Shown here piece by piece: positions 18,680 to 27,408 of a DNA stretch of 64,000 bases. A model generated the notes under the pieces. It did not search any database. It was not told the DNA's origin and worked only from the letters and a program-made list of their open reading frames with translations. Position numbers and translations under genes: made by a program. Each line of letters starts with the position of its first letter. Positions within the stretch are counted from its first letter, which is position 1. The stretch spans positions 62,001 through 126,000 of the forward strand of contig NZ_JASGBP010000008.1 in NCBI RefSeq assembly GCF_030053345.1, read 5' to 3'. The stretch is from Flavobacterium sedimenticola. Lineage in GTDB: Bacteria > Bacteroidota > Bacteroidia > Flavobacteriales > Flavobacteriaceae.

Positions 18680-19192
18680 TTATAATTCATCTTCTAAGAA
18701 ACCGGTTCTTTTGTGACCGGCAAACTTGTATACAGTTCCGGGATCCCAATCGAATTCGGCTTCAAAGTAGATACTGTCTACTACGTGACCGCCAAAAGAT
18801 TCAGCAGCATTTTTCAAAATCTTACCATTGGTAACAGTTACCGTTCCGCCTGTGTAAAGCTCAGGAGAGTCGGGTTGTCCGGCAAAAGTAAGGGCATTGA
18901 AATCCAGCGCTTGAACTTTGGTTTTAATTTCCATCCAACTGTCATGGTCATCAATCCAAAAGTTTTCATCATTGGAAGATGCATTGTACGTGGAAAAAAG
19001 GTTGTAATCACCACCAAAAGCAGGAGTTACTCCATCCGGTTCAAGAGCAATAATATGCCAATCGCCGGCAAATTTTTGCGTTGCAGTTCCGCCCGGATTG
19101 GGATCTCCACCTTCGTCACATGAAGTGAGTGTTAAGGCCAGAAATAGGCTCAGGAATAAACTATTTTTTAAAATTTTCATTTTTCTCATCAT
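18680..19192 (-). CDS. Lipid-binding-domain lipoprotein of a Sus-type operon
   Basis: A 170-residue predicted lipoprotein with lipobox LTSC followed by acidic residues (DEG). The body (FAGDWHIIALEPDG ... YFEAEFDWDPGTVYKFAGHKRTGFLEDE) matches the small lipid-binding-like domain (Lipid_bd, PF12888 as I recall) that is often the last gene of flavobacterial SusCD operons. Its role is unknown; a substrate-capture or accessory function at the outer surface is inference. Three Met codons at residues 1, 2 and 5 leave the start ambiguous; 19180 is the alternative. It is the fourth gene of the operon, 6 nt after the DUF5012 gene. Confidence 0.8.
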   Translation of the reverse strand: MMRKMKILKNSLFLSLFLALTLTSCDEGGDPNPGGTATQKFAGDWHIIALEPDGVTPAFGGDYNLFSTYNASSNDENFWIDDHDSWMEIKTKVQALDFNALTFAGQPDSPELYTGGTVTVTNGKILKNAAESFGGHVVDSIYFEAEFDWDPGTVYKFAGHKRTGFLEDEL

Positions 19193-19198
19193 TTAAAA

Positions 19199-19924
19199 TT
19201 ATAAAACAACTTTAGTCATCGTAACCACGAACGTAAATCCGGCATCCCAAGTAGTGGTATACGATAAAGTATTTGCACTTGGGTTAGCAGTTAGACCTGA
19301 CATTACAGCAACACCTCCAAAGGCACCCACACCAAAGCTGGGGATAGGTGCAAAATTATTGGTTGGAATATCATTGGCAGTAATGGTTACGGGTCCTGCA
19401 GCATAGTCAACACCATAAGCCCTTCCAATGGCATAGTAACCGCCGATACCGTCAGACATGCCGTAGGTACCATCGGTATTTCTCCATACCAAAACATATT
19501 CCATGTTGGTATATTGCGCACTTGACACACCATTACGAACTACGGTAGACTTGTACAAACCGGCTATACTGGTTGTCAAATCACTGTTTTCATAAACGAT
19601 AACGGTTCTGGCTACAGCTCCAGAAAACCCGTCTTGATTTACAGCTGAATAGATGATGCGGTAAATATCAACTACATTAGTGTCAACAGTTGTGCCTCCT
19701 CTGAAATCGCCGGAAACAGTTGTTGTATAAGGAATATCTACTCCACCTTCAGTGGCTGTAATTCCCGGATCAGTAAAACTACCGCCTTTTTGAACATAAA
19801 TGACTTCATCTCCAATAAGGGTTAATTCAGGATAGTATGTAACTCTCGATACATCTCCTGTAGAATCTTCTGAACACGAAACAGTCAGAAGACCTGCGAC
19901 TAAAAATAAAAATATTTTTTTCAT
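19199..19924 (-). CDS. DUF5012/DUF5011-type Ig-like surface lipoprotein
   Basis: A 241-residue lipoprotein: MKKIFLFLVAGLLTVSC with Cys17, followed by SED. Residues ~30-110 form an Ig-like beta domain of the DUF5011/5012 kind (YVQKGGSFTDPGITATEGG ... IYRIIYSAVNQDG), common in SusCD operons. The C-terminal part (YKSTVVRN ... YAIGRAYGVDY ... FTFVVTMTKV) is a second beta-rich domain. It probably works as an accessory glycan- or ligand-binding protein on the cell surface, but no substrate can be read from the sequence. It is the third operon gene, with a 10-nt gap after susD. Confidence 0.8.
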   Translation of the reverse strand: MKKIFLFLVAGLLTVSCSEDSTGDVSRVTYYPELTLIGDEVIYVQKGGSFTDPGITATEGGVDIPYTTTVSGDFRGGTTVDTNVVDIYRIIYSAVNQDGFSGAVARTVIVYENSDLTTSIAGLYKSTVVRNGVSSAQYTNMEYVLVWRNTDGTYGMSDGIGGYYAIGRAYGVDYAAGPVTITANDIPTNNFAPIPSFGVGAFGGVAVMSGLTANPSANTLSYTTTWDAGFTFVVTMTKVVL

Positions 19925-19934
19925 ATGCTTTTTT

Positions 19935-21383
19935 TTAATTTACATCCCACCAAACAGGTTGGATAACACCAACCAAACTCGGTGCATTAGGGTTTCTTGT
20001 TGTAACTGTACTAGGGAAAACCATTCTTTTAGGGAACTGTCCTCCTGTAGTTCCGTTAACGGAATAGGCAAAAGTACCCGGAACATAAGCTGAATTACTT
20101 TGGGGAACCGGTGATACGGATGGATATCCGGTTCTATTGTGTTCAAAGAACATTTCGAAACCGTTTCCAGGGAATCCTGAAATCCATTTTTGAGTAATGA
20201 TAGCTTTTAATTTGTCGGCAAATGTTCCTGCTGCCGGATACTCATATGCTCCGCCAGACGCGACAAATGTGCTTCCTGTGGTTCCGAAGCCGTACTTGTT
20301 GAATGATTCAACAACACCCGCGTCATATTTCGCTTTAGCTCCAACTCCGGAAGCATATCTTTCCAACGCTTCAGCTTGCAAGAACAAACTTTCTTCTTTG
20401 CTCATAAAATATACTGCTGTTGTTGGCTCTAAGTGAACTACAGACACAGATGAAGACCCTACAGTGCTGTTGAAATCACCTTGATTTAAAGGATTTCCGG
20501 GATTGTAGTATTCTGCCTTTCTGGGATCGTTGTTTTCGGTAAAGAAAGAGAACAAAGTAGTACTGGCTCTTAAATTGGTAGCCACATTTAATTGTCTTCT
20601 GTCGCTTTCATACAAAGGATTACTTTTGCTTGGCGCATTTTCAAAACCACCCAGAGCAGCATCGGTATTCAAGAAAGTAACGCCTGAATTTAGTAATGCT
20701 GTAATTCCTGCTTGCGCAATAGCCGGTCTAGCTTCGGTTTGTCTCATGTATACTTTGAGTAAAAGAGTGTTGGCAAAAGCAGTCCAATTAGACATGTTAC
20801 CACCAAAAATTAAATCATCAGTACCCGGAGCATCACCTGAAGATGTTGATAAATCTTTAGATAAAGCATCTTGTAAATCGGAGGCTAATAAGTCATATAC
20901 CTCTTGACCGGTATTGAAATGCGGAGTCAGGATATTTACATTATTCGCTTCTGTGTAAGGAATTTGGTCGTACATGTCAGCCATGATTTGTGACGCATGC
21001 ACTTCCATGGTAGTGGCAATAAGGTAATAATTCCAATTTTCTTGATTGGCAGCTAACCTTTTTACATTTCGGATATCCCCTAATGCGTCATACATGGCAG
21101 TCCATCCACCGGTGTAATCGTCAGTTCCTATAGAGTAATCATCTACCTCTTTGTATTGGTTAGCTGAATTACTTTGTGTCCAATACTGGCTCCAAAAACC
21201 TCCTACAAGGGCGTAATACGATCCTTGAGCACCAGCTACTCCGACAATTCCTGCAGGAAGTTGTGTTTTCAAAGAAATACTTCCGGGACTAAGATTGTCC
21301 GGATCTCTGTTGATGTCAAAATCTTCATCACTACAAGACGAAAACATTGATAAAGTTGCGATTAATAAAAATATTTTTTTCAT
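19935..21383 (-). CDS. SusD/RagB-like outer-membrane nutrient-binding lipoprotein
   Basis: A 482-residue SusD homologue of the SusD-like_2 type. The signal peptide ends in SSC (Cys17), followed by SDEDFD, an acidic surface-export signal. Helical TPR-like scaffold segments such as YWTQSNSANQYKEVDDY and AMYDALGDIRNVKRLA precede a C-terminal region with QAEALERYA and KAIITQKWISGFPGNGFEMF, typical of the family. SusD proteins form a lid over the SusC barrel and capture the substrate. It is encoded 10 nt after susC. No enzyme that would name the substrate is present in the operon. Confidence 0.93.
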   Translation of the reverse strand: MKKIFLLIATLSMFSSCSDEDFDINRDPDNLSPGSISLKTQLPAGIVGVAGAQGSYYALVGGFWSQYWTQSNSANQYKEVDDYSIGTDDYTGGWTAMYDALGDIRNVKRLAANQENWNYYLIATTMEVHASQIMADMYDQIPYTEANNVNILTPHFNTGQEVYDLLASDLQDALSKDLSTSSGDAPGTDDLIFGGNMSNWTAFANTLLLKVYMRQTEARPAIAQAGITALLNSGVTFLNTDAALGGFENAPSKSNPLYESDRRQLNVATNLRASTTLFSFFTENNDPRKAEYYNPGNPLNQGDFNSTVGSSSVSVVHLEPTTAVYFMSKEESLFLQAEALERYASGVGAKAKYDAGVVESFNKYGFGTTGSTFVASGGAYEYPAAGTFADKLKAIITQKWISGFPGNGFEMFFEHNRTGYPSVSPVPQSNSAYVPGTFAYSVNGTTGGQFPKRMVFPSTVTTRNPNAPSLVGVIQPVWWDVN

Positions 21384-21393
21384 AGTTTGTTTT

Positions 21394-24300
21394 TTAGAAT
21401 GAAAGCTTCATAATTGCACCATAACTTCTTTGAGAAGGATTAGCTCCAAATTCGCCGAATTCGCTTAACAAATCGTTGCCATAAGTAGTTACCTCAGGGT
21501 CAATGTAAGGGTTGTCTGCCGGAGTCCACATAAACAAGTTTCTACCATAAACTCCCAAAGAGAATTTAGTTAAACCAAGTTTTTTAACAAAACTGTCTTT
21601 TAAGTTGTAATATAAACTTATATCTCTTAAGCGGATAAATGTTTTGTCTATTAAGTGGTCTTTTTCTATACCCGGGTTGTTGGTTGTATTACCCCAGAAG
21701 TTTGTGATGTTTTCAAAACTGATTGGAGTAGTATTTTCAGAGTAAGTACCGTCACCATTATCAATTACTGAGTTAGGAATGATAAATGGATTTCTGTCAT
21801 TGTAAGTTGTTTCGATACCGTTACCAACGAATCCTGATAAACGTTTGGTGTAAGAATACATTTTACCTCCTTGTTTCCAATCAAATGCAAAATTTAAGGT
21901 TACATTTTTGTATTTGATAGAGTTTTGTAATCCCATAACAAAGTCTCTTTGAGAGTTCCCTAAATATTGGAGGTCTTCAGAAACAACATAGTAACCTGTA
22001 TCAGGGTTTACGACATATTGTCCTGCATCGTTTTTGAGCGGTGCGCGGCCATAATAGGCGCCTAACGGTTGGCCTACTTCAGCAAAGAAAGAGATGCCAT
22101 AGGCAGAAGCCAATGCTAACTTATCACCTCCCATAACTTTGGTCATTTCATTTTGGTTTTTGGAGAAAGTCCAATTCAAATCCCAAGTGAAGTTATCGGT
22201 TTTTACCGGAGTTATTCCTAATACAATCTCAATACCTCTGTTTTGTAAGTCACCGATATTTGCAGTCTGTCTTGTGTATCCGGTAGAGGGGTCAATAGGA
22301 GCAGAAGCAATTAAATCTTTAATTTTGTTAATGTAATAAGAGAATTCTAAATTAACTCTTTTCTTAAAAAAACTTGATTCAAAACCAACTTCCCATTCCG
22401 TTTTTCGTTCAGGTTTTAACTCAGAATTCCCCAGCAAAGCATCAAGTTCGTAGTAATTAACTCCTCCGAAAGGGGCAGTAATTACACCAAAATTGGCTGC
22501 AGCAGAACCACTAACAAGTGAGGATTCTGTTTGATAAGGACCAGTATCATTTGCCACTTCCGACCATGCTGTTCTCAATTTGAAATAATGTGTGCCATTG
22601 TCAAGGAGTATAGTACTTAATGAAGCTGCAGGATAGTAGTAAGTTTGATTTTTAACCGGAAGAGTGGAAGTTACATCTCTTCTGGCACTCAACGTTAAGA
22701 ATACTTTTTCGATATATGATAATTCTGCTTGTGCGTATAGACCAAAAGTTCTTCTTATTGAATTGCCTTGAGCTACTTCTATTCTATTTGGACTATTCGA
22801 CAATTCATAATAGTTAGGAACATCTAAACCTGTCACACTGGCAAACAGAGAATTAACTTCTCTTTGATTGAAGTTGACACCAATCAACGAGGTAAGTCTT
22901 AATTTGTCAGAGAATTTTTTATCATAATTTAAGTTAAAATATGTATCAAACTCTGTATTAGTACTACTACCTTCGGTAACACCACCGGCAACCGGAATTG
23001 TTCCGGCCTCATCTTGTGCAGAATTAGGCAGGTAGTTTACAATAGCTCCATAACTTTTAACATTTTCAGTTCTTACGTTACCGCCAATCTGCCAAGTAGC
23101 AGAAAATTCATTATTGAGCTTTTTAAACAAATTTACATTACCAAAGAAGTTATGACTCGTTAGCTTGGTTGAATTTTCATTTATTACAAAGTAAGGATTA
23201 CTTGCGTATGGCGTAAAATAATAGCTAGGGTTATTGAAAGGGTTATTAGTATAATCTTGTAGGTCAACAATACTAACGTCTCTTGGTATTTGCAGCAATT
23301 CCTGTATCATAGTTGCTCCTTCACCTGCCTCATCACCTTGTCCGGTATTTACGGCATATTGCTCTCTATTCGTATAGTTTAAGCTTAATCTAATGGCTGA
23401 TTTTTCATTTTTCAGACCTCCGTTAAAGGTAAGAGCCCTTTTCTGGAATGAATCTGCATTTGTAGGGATAACCCCGTCATTTTGAGTGTTAGTAAATCCA
23501 AATGAGAAATCTGAAAAGTCACTACCTCCACTAACATTGACACTGTTGTTGTACATCGTGCCCATTTCAAAAAAGTCTTTGTAATTATCTTCAAGGACTG
23601 AATAAGGTTTTATTTGTTGAGAATTGTTGTAAACAGTCCCCCATGGTCTGATTTCTCCGTTGAATGCAGGGCCCCAAGAACCGTTTTCGTTACTTGGACC
23701 AGGGCCTGAAGCTAATTGAGAGTAACCAAGACCATTCCATCCTTGGCCAAATCTATTTTGTAAGTGTGGAACACGTGCCACTTCACTCAACTCAATTGTA
23801 GTAGTGTAATCAACATTGATTTTAGATTGGTTTTTTCCTTTTTTGGTGGTGATAATAATTACCCCTCGACCTGCTCTTGAACCATATAAAGCAGTTGCTG
23901 CAGCACCTTTTAAAAAGGTGATTTTGTCAATGCTGTTGGGATCAAGATCATTGATTGCAGTACCTCCATCATATGACCTCGTTGTTGAGGTGCTTCCAGA
24001 AAAGTTTGAATTAATAGGTGTTCCATCAACTACATACAAGGGTTGGTTACTACCTGTAATTGTACCAAATCCTCTCACAATAACTTTAGAAGAGGCACCA
24101 GGTTGATTAGGAGCTGAAATATCTACCCCTGCAATTTTACCGGAGAGCGATTCTAAAGGGTTGTTGGTGGTGACGCTGGTAATCTGTTCAGAACCAATCG
24201 TTGCGGCCGCATATCCCAACGCTTTTTTCTCTCTTTTGATACCCATGGCAGTAACAACTACGCCTTCAAGTTCAACAGCATCATCTTTAAGGGTAACATT

Positions 24301-24570
24301 GAGTTGTGTTGTTGAAGCGACAACTTCTTGTGTTTTCATTCCAATAAAGGTGAAAACCAATACCTGAGTTGAGGAAGCCTTGATAGAGTACTTTCCGTCA
24401 AAATCAGTCTGTGTTCCCGTGTTAGTTCCCTTAACAAGAACATTCACTCCAGGAATAGGTAAACCAGAGCCGTCTTTGACCACTCCGTTAACCACCCTCT
24501 CTTGTGCAAATGAAATTTGCACCAATAACGCTATGAATAGCGTTAAGAATCCATTTAACTTTGTTTTCAT
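21394..24570 (-). CDS. SusC/RagA family TonB-linked outer-membrane transporter
   Basis: A 1058-residue SusC protein. After a signal peptide (ending near ISFAQ) comes a carboxypeptidase-regulatory-like domain (about 26-100, VNGVVKDGSGLPIPGVNVLVKG), the TonB-box/linker region VVVTAMGIKREKKALGYA and the plug domain (about 120-240, VRGFGTITGSNQPLYVVDG, YGSRAGRGVIIITTKKG). The remainder is a 22-strand beta-barrel ending in the aromatic-terminated strand YGAIMKLSF. It imports a bulky ligand, energised by TonB-ExbBD, together with the SusD-like partner. It is the first gene of the four-gene operon. No canonical -7 element was found in the 97-nt upstream spacer. Confidence 0.95.
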   Translation of the reverse strand: MKTKLNGFLTLFIALLVQISFAQERVVNGVVKDGSGLPIPGVNVLVKGTNTGTQTDFDGKYSIKASSTQVLVFTFIGMKTQEVVASTTQLNVTLKDDAVELEGVVVTAMGIKREKKALGYAAATIGSEQITSVTTNNPLESLSGKIAGVDISAPNQPGASSKVIVRGFGTITGSNQPLYVVDGTPINSNFSGSTSTTRSYDGGTAINDLDPNSIDKITFLKGAAATALYGSRAGRGVIIITTKKGKNQSKINVDYTTTIELSEVARVPHLQNRFGQGWNGLGYSQLASGPGPSNENGSWGPAFNGEIRPWGTVYNNSQQIKPYSVLEDNYKDFFEMGTMYNNSVNVSGGSDFSDFSFGFTNTQNDGVIPTNADSFQKRALTFNGGLKNEKSAIRLSLNYTNREQYAVNTGQGDEAGEGATMIQELLQIPRDVSIVDLQDYTNNPFNNPSYYFTPYASNPYFVINENSTKLTSHNFFGNVNLFKKLNNEFSATWQIGGNVRTENVKSYGAIVNYLPNSAQDEAGTIPVAGGVTEGSSTNTEFDTYFNLNYDKKFSDKLRLTSLIGVNFNQREVNSLFASVTGLDVPNYYELSNSPNRIEVAQGNSIRRTFGLYAQAELSYIEKVFLTLSARRDVTSTLPVKNQTYYYPAASLSTILLDNGTHYFKLRTAWSEVANDTGPYQTESSLVSGSAAANFGVITAPFGGVNYYELDALLGNSELKPERKTEWEVGFESSFFKKRVNLEFSYYINKIKDLIASAPIDPSTGYTRQTANIGDLQNRGIEIVLGITPVKTDNFTWDLNWTFSKNQNEMTKVMGGDKLALASAYGISFFAEVGQPLGAYYGRAPLKNDAGQYVVNPDTGYYVVSEDLQYLGNSQRDFVMGLQNSIKYKNVTLNFAFDWKQGGKMYSYTKRLSGFVGNGIETTYNDRNPFIIPNSVIDNGDGTYSENTTPISFENITNFWGNTTNNPGIEKDHLIDKTFIRLRDISLYYNLKDSFVKKLGLTKFSLGVYGRNLFMWTPADNPYIDPEVTTYGNDLLSEFGEFGANPSQRSYGAIMKLSF

Positions 24571-24667
24571 TATTTAATTTGGTTATAATTAGTTAATCAA
24601 AAGTCTTAAAAAAATCTTAAAAAACCTAATTATGACTCACTAATTTTAGCGTTAAAGTTGTAAAATT

Positions 24668-26335
24668 TCAGAAGTAAGCTTTCAGGGATAATTGGACAAT
24701 GGAATTAGACAACTTGACGGTCTGATTTTTTGTACTTCCGTTGGCGTAAACCAAATTGAATAATCCGTTTTTGGATAGAAAACCTAAGCCTAAACCAAGG
24801 CCTAAAAGGCTTTCGTCGGAATTCAATGTTCGGTCTTGTAGTAAAGCATAATCGACTACCGAGTGTACATAAACGGTTGGAGACAAAACATAGCGGTATT
24901 CTGTCAGGATAGAGGTAAACAGGTTGCCTTGCAAACTATTTTCGTTAAACCCGCGAATGGAATTAATGCCTCCAAAACGATATAGCTCGTTAGTGATGTA
25001 ATTGTTGCTTTTGAGGTAGCTGTTTTGGCTTTTGATACTGATGATGTTGTTCGGATTCAGGTAAAAATTGTGTTTTATGTTTAAGGATACAAAAAATTGA
25101 GTATCCGTTATCAAAGTGGTTTTTCTTGAACCGGTCCCTAATTTGATACTGCTATTGGTTTTTTCCGGAAAAAGAAGATCGTCTGTTTTGAAGTCGGTGT
25201 ATTCAAAAGTGGTTGTTAGAAATGTGTTTTCAAAGTCGCTTAAAACAGTTGAATTTGTGTTTTGAATGTCGCTCGATTCGGTTGATTGATAGCCCAGATA
25301 CAATCGGGTGTTGTAGTTAAAAAAATAACCTACTTCTAGGGCGGTTCTGGTGTTTTGAAAGGTGCTGTCTTGTTTAAAAATATTGAGCTCTGTTTTTATT
25401 CCTATTGGACTTTTAAAAATATAAGGAACATCAACGGCTAAATTGAATGTTCTTTGGTTTTGGCCGTCACTTTTCCAATACAGCGAAAATCTTTCGCCTG
25501 AATTTAAAGCATTGTTCAGTACCAAATCGACATAACCACTCACTACGGTATTTTTATTATCGTCATTTGTGAGTCCGATATAGCCGTCAAAAGTATTGGC
25601 TTTTGCTTTTTCCAAATACACAAAAACTTTTGTGGAGTCTTTGGTAAAAAGTATTTCAGGATATTTTATTTGCTTGACAAATCTGAATTTTTCAAAGTCG
25701 GTATTAATCTTTTCCAGGTTTCTTTGGTTGAACGTTTTGTTTCGGTATAATCGAAGAATATTCTTTTTGTGTCCTGCCGGAAATTTGTCATATCCGTTGA
25801 TGACAATGTCGTTGAGGTTGCGTTTTAACTCTTGACTGATTTCCAAATCGGCTACAAGCTGTTTTTTGCGTTTTTCGATGTGAGTTAATTTGACTTTGGT
25901 TGTAGCAAAACCATCGCTTTCGCATTTTCGGAGGACGGCTTCTAAAAAAGCGCTTGTTTGATGGTAAGGAAGTGTTACGGTGTCGTTTTTCAGTGAGTAA
26001 TATTCCGGAATGTTTTTTTGCAAATCTATACCTATATATATGCGCGCATAATTTATTGGCTCGCCAAGGTCAAAAGTAAACGCATAAATGCTGTCATTTT
26101 CTATACGATAGCTTGCGGTTTTACAGTCGATATAGCCTGCATTAATCAGCTTTTCATTTGCAATATTGCTTTCGTTGAATACCGATTTGACGTTTTGGTG
26201 TTTTTTGATGTAAGTGATGCTGTCAATAACTTTGGTTTCTTGACTGTTTGAACCGGCTATTTTCAGATAAAAATTTTGAGCAGTAATCTTTCCGCCGGCA
26301 AGCATAAAAAAGAAGAGAAGAAAGTATTTTTTCAA
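24668..26335 (-). CDS. BamA/TamA-like (Omp85 superfamily) outer-membrane protein
   Basis: About 555 residues. A signal peptide (KKYFLLFFFMLAGGKITAQ) is followed by a periplasmic POTRA-like part (~40-235, including VKLTHIEKRKKQLVADLEI and DIVINGYDKFPAGHKKNILRLY) and a C-terminal barrel (~250-555) with the Omp85 signature GGINSIRGFNE and a C-terminal aromatic strand ending LKAYF. Omp85 proteins insert or translocate proteins or lipids; the exact role is unknown. A TTG start at 26335 is preferred: it begins the signal peptide directly and a TATTTTTG -7 element lies 18 nt upstream. The ATG at 26407 would lie upstream of that promoter and adds a non-signal-like extension. Confidence 0.85.
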   Translation of the reverse strand: MKKYFLLFFFMLAGGKITAQNFYLKIAGSNSQETKVIDSITYIKKHQNVKSVFNESNIANEKLINAGYIDCKTASYRIENDSIYAFTFDLGEPINYARIYIGIDLQKNIPEYYSLKNDTVTLPYHQTSAFLEAVLRKCESDGFATTKVKLTHIEKRKKQLVADLEISQELKRNLNDIVINGYDKFPAGHKKNILRLYRNKTFNQRNLEKINTDFEKFRFVKQIKYPEILFTKDSTKVFVYLEKAKANTFDGYIGLTNDDNKNTVVSGYVDLVLNNALNSGERFSLYWKSDGQNQRTFNLAVDVPYIFKSPIGIKTELNIFKQDSTFQNTRTALEVGYFFNYNTRLYLGYQSTESSDIQNTNSTVLSDFENTFLTTTFEYTDFKTDDLLFPEKTNSSIKLGTGSRKTTLITDTQFFVSLNIKHNFYLNPNNIISIKSQNSYLKSNNYITNELYRFGGINSIRGFNENSLQGNLFTSILTEYRYVLSPTVYVHSVVDYALLQDRTLNSDESLLGLGLGLGFLSKNGLFNLVYANGSTKNQTVKLSNSIVQLSLKAYF

Positions 26336-26353
26336 CTTAAATTTTGTTTGTCT

Positions 26354-26361
26354 CAAAAATA
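26354..26361 (-). promoter_or_regulatory. -7 element of the Omp85-like gene
   Basis: The minus strand reads TATTTTTG, a full TAnnTTTG match, 18 nt before the TTG start at 26335. Transcription from here would begin downstream of the ATG at 26407 and so decides the start. Confidence 0.5.
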
Positions 26362-26434
26362 ACGTAAAAAAACCTTTTTTATTGCCGATAATCGGGTGGA
26401 AAAACAATTTGTTTGAAAATTAATTAATTACGAT

Positions 26435-26464
26435 TTGTTTCAATAAAAATAATTACTACATTTG
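26435..26464 (+). promoter_or_regulatory. Promoter of the ribosomal superoperon (rpsL)
   Basis: TTG (26435-26437), 19 nt spacer, TACATTTG (26457-26464): an exact match to the Bacteroidetes consensus. The ~45-nt leader starts with a small CCCC/GGGG hairpin (26468-26482) and is otherwise AT-rich, without a Shine-Dalgarno sequence. Confidence 0.8.
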
Positions 26465-26516
26465 CAACCCCTAAAAAAGGGGATTTTAATAACATAAAGA
26501 AATTTAGTATTTAATT

Positions 26517-26897
26517 ATGCCAACAATTCAACAATTAGTAAGAACAGGAAGAGCTCAGATCACTAAGAAGAGTAAATCGGCTGCTTTAGATTCTTGTCCT
26601 CAAAGAAGAGGGGTTTGTACGCGTGTTTACACTACTACACCAAAAAAACCAAACTCAGCGATGCGTAAAGTGGCTCGTGTGCGTTTGACTAATGGTAATG
26701 AGGTGAATGCTTACATTCCTGGAGAAGGACACAATCTGCAAGAGCACTCGATAGTATTAGTGAGAGGCGGAAGGGTAAAAGATTTACCGGGAGTTAGATA
26801 CCACATCGTTCGTGGTGCTTTGGATACGGCTGGAGTTAACGGTCGTTTACAAAGAAGATCTAAGTATGGTGCAAAACGCCCTAAAGACAAAAAGTAA
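26517..26897 (+). CDS. rpsL: 30S ribosomal protein uS12
   Basis: 126 residues, the normal family length. uS12 sits at the 30S decoding centre. The loop [12 protein letters not shown] carries K43/K44 and the segment [14 protein letters not shown] carries K88 and D89; these are the wild-type residues at the sites where substitutions give streptomycin resistance in other bacteria, and D89 is the usual beta-methylthiolation site. It is the first gene of the superoperon, directly behind a near-perfect promoter. Confidence 0.98.
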   Translation: MPTIQQLVRTGRAQITKKSKSAALDSCPQRRGVCTRVYTTTPKKPNSAMRKVARVRLTNGNEVNAYIPGEGHNLQEHSIVLVRGGRVKDLPGVRYHIVRGALDTAGVNGRLQRRSKYGAKRPKDKK

Positions 26898-26921
26898 TTT
26901 AAAAACTTTTAAAGAAAAGAC

Positions 26922-27398
26922 ATGAGAAAAAGACAGGCCAAAAAAAGACCTCTTTTACCGGATCCAAGGTTTAACGACCAATTAGTAACACGTTTTGTAA
27001 ACAACTTAATGTGGGATGGTAAAAAATCAACTGCTTTTAAAGTATTCTATGATGCTATTGATATCGTGGAAACTAAAAAGAATAATGACGAGAAATCGGC
27101 ATTAGAAGTATGGAAAGATGCATTAACCAATGTAATGCCTCACGTAGAAGTTCGTTCACGTCGTGTGGGTGGAGCTACTTTCCAAATCCCTATGCAAATC
27201 AGACCTGACCGTAAAATTTCTATGGCGATGAAATGGATGATCCTTTACGCTCGCAAAAGAAATGAAAAATCAATGGCAGGTAAATTAGCTTCTGAAATCT
27301 TAGCTGCGGCTAAAGAAGAAGGTGCGGCTGTTAAAAAGAGAATGGATACTCACAAAATGGCAGAAGCAAATAAAGCGTTCTCTCACTTCAGATTTTAA
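26922..27398 (+). CDS. rpsG: 30S ribosomal protein uS7
   Basis: 158 residues. uS7 nucleates assembly of the 16S rRNA 3' domain (30S head) and lines the E site. The basic N-terminus [17 protein letters not shown] and the segment [20 protein letters not shown] are the family hallmarks. It follows rpsL after 24 nt, in the classical str order, and is followed 10 nt later by fusA. Confidence 0.98.
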   Translation: MRKRQAKKRPLLPDPRFNDQLVTRFVNNLMWDGKKSTAFKVFYDAIDIVETKKNNDEKSALEVWKDALTNVMPHVEVRSRRVGGATFQIPMQIRPDRKISMAMKWMILYARKRNEKSMAGKLASEILAAAKEEGAAVKKRMDTHKMAEANKAFSHFRF

Positions 27399-27408
27399 TA
27401 CGTAAGAA

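Noticed and set aside
18713..19123. 136-codon plus-strand frame opposite the lipid-binding lipoprotein gene
   Set aside because: The opposite strand encodes a lipoprotein with a proper signal and operon context; the plus frame has no recognisable features.
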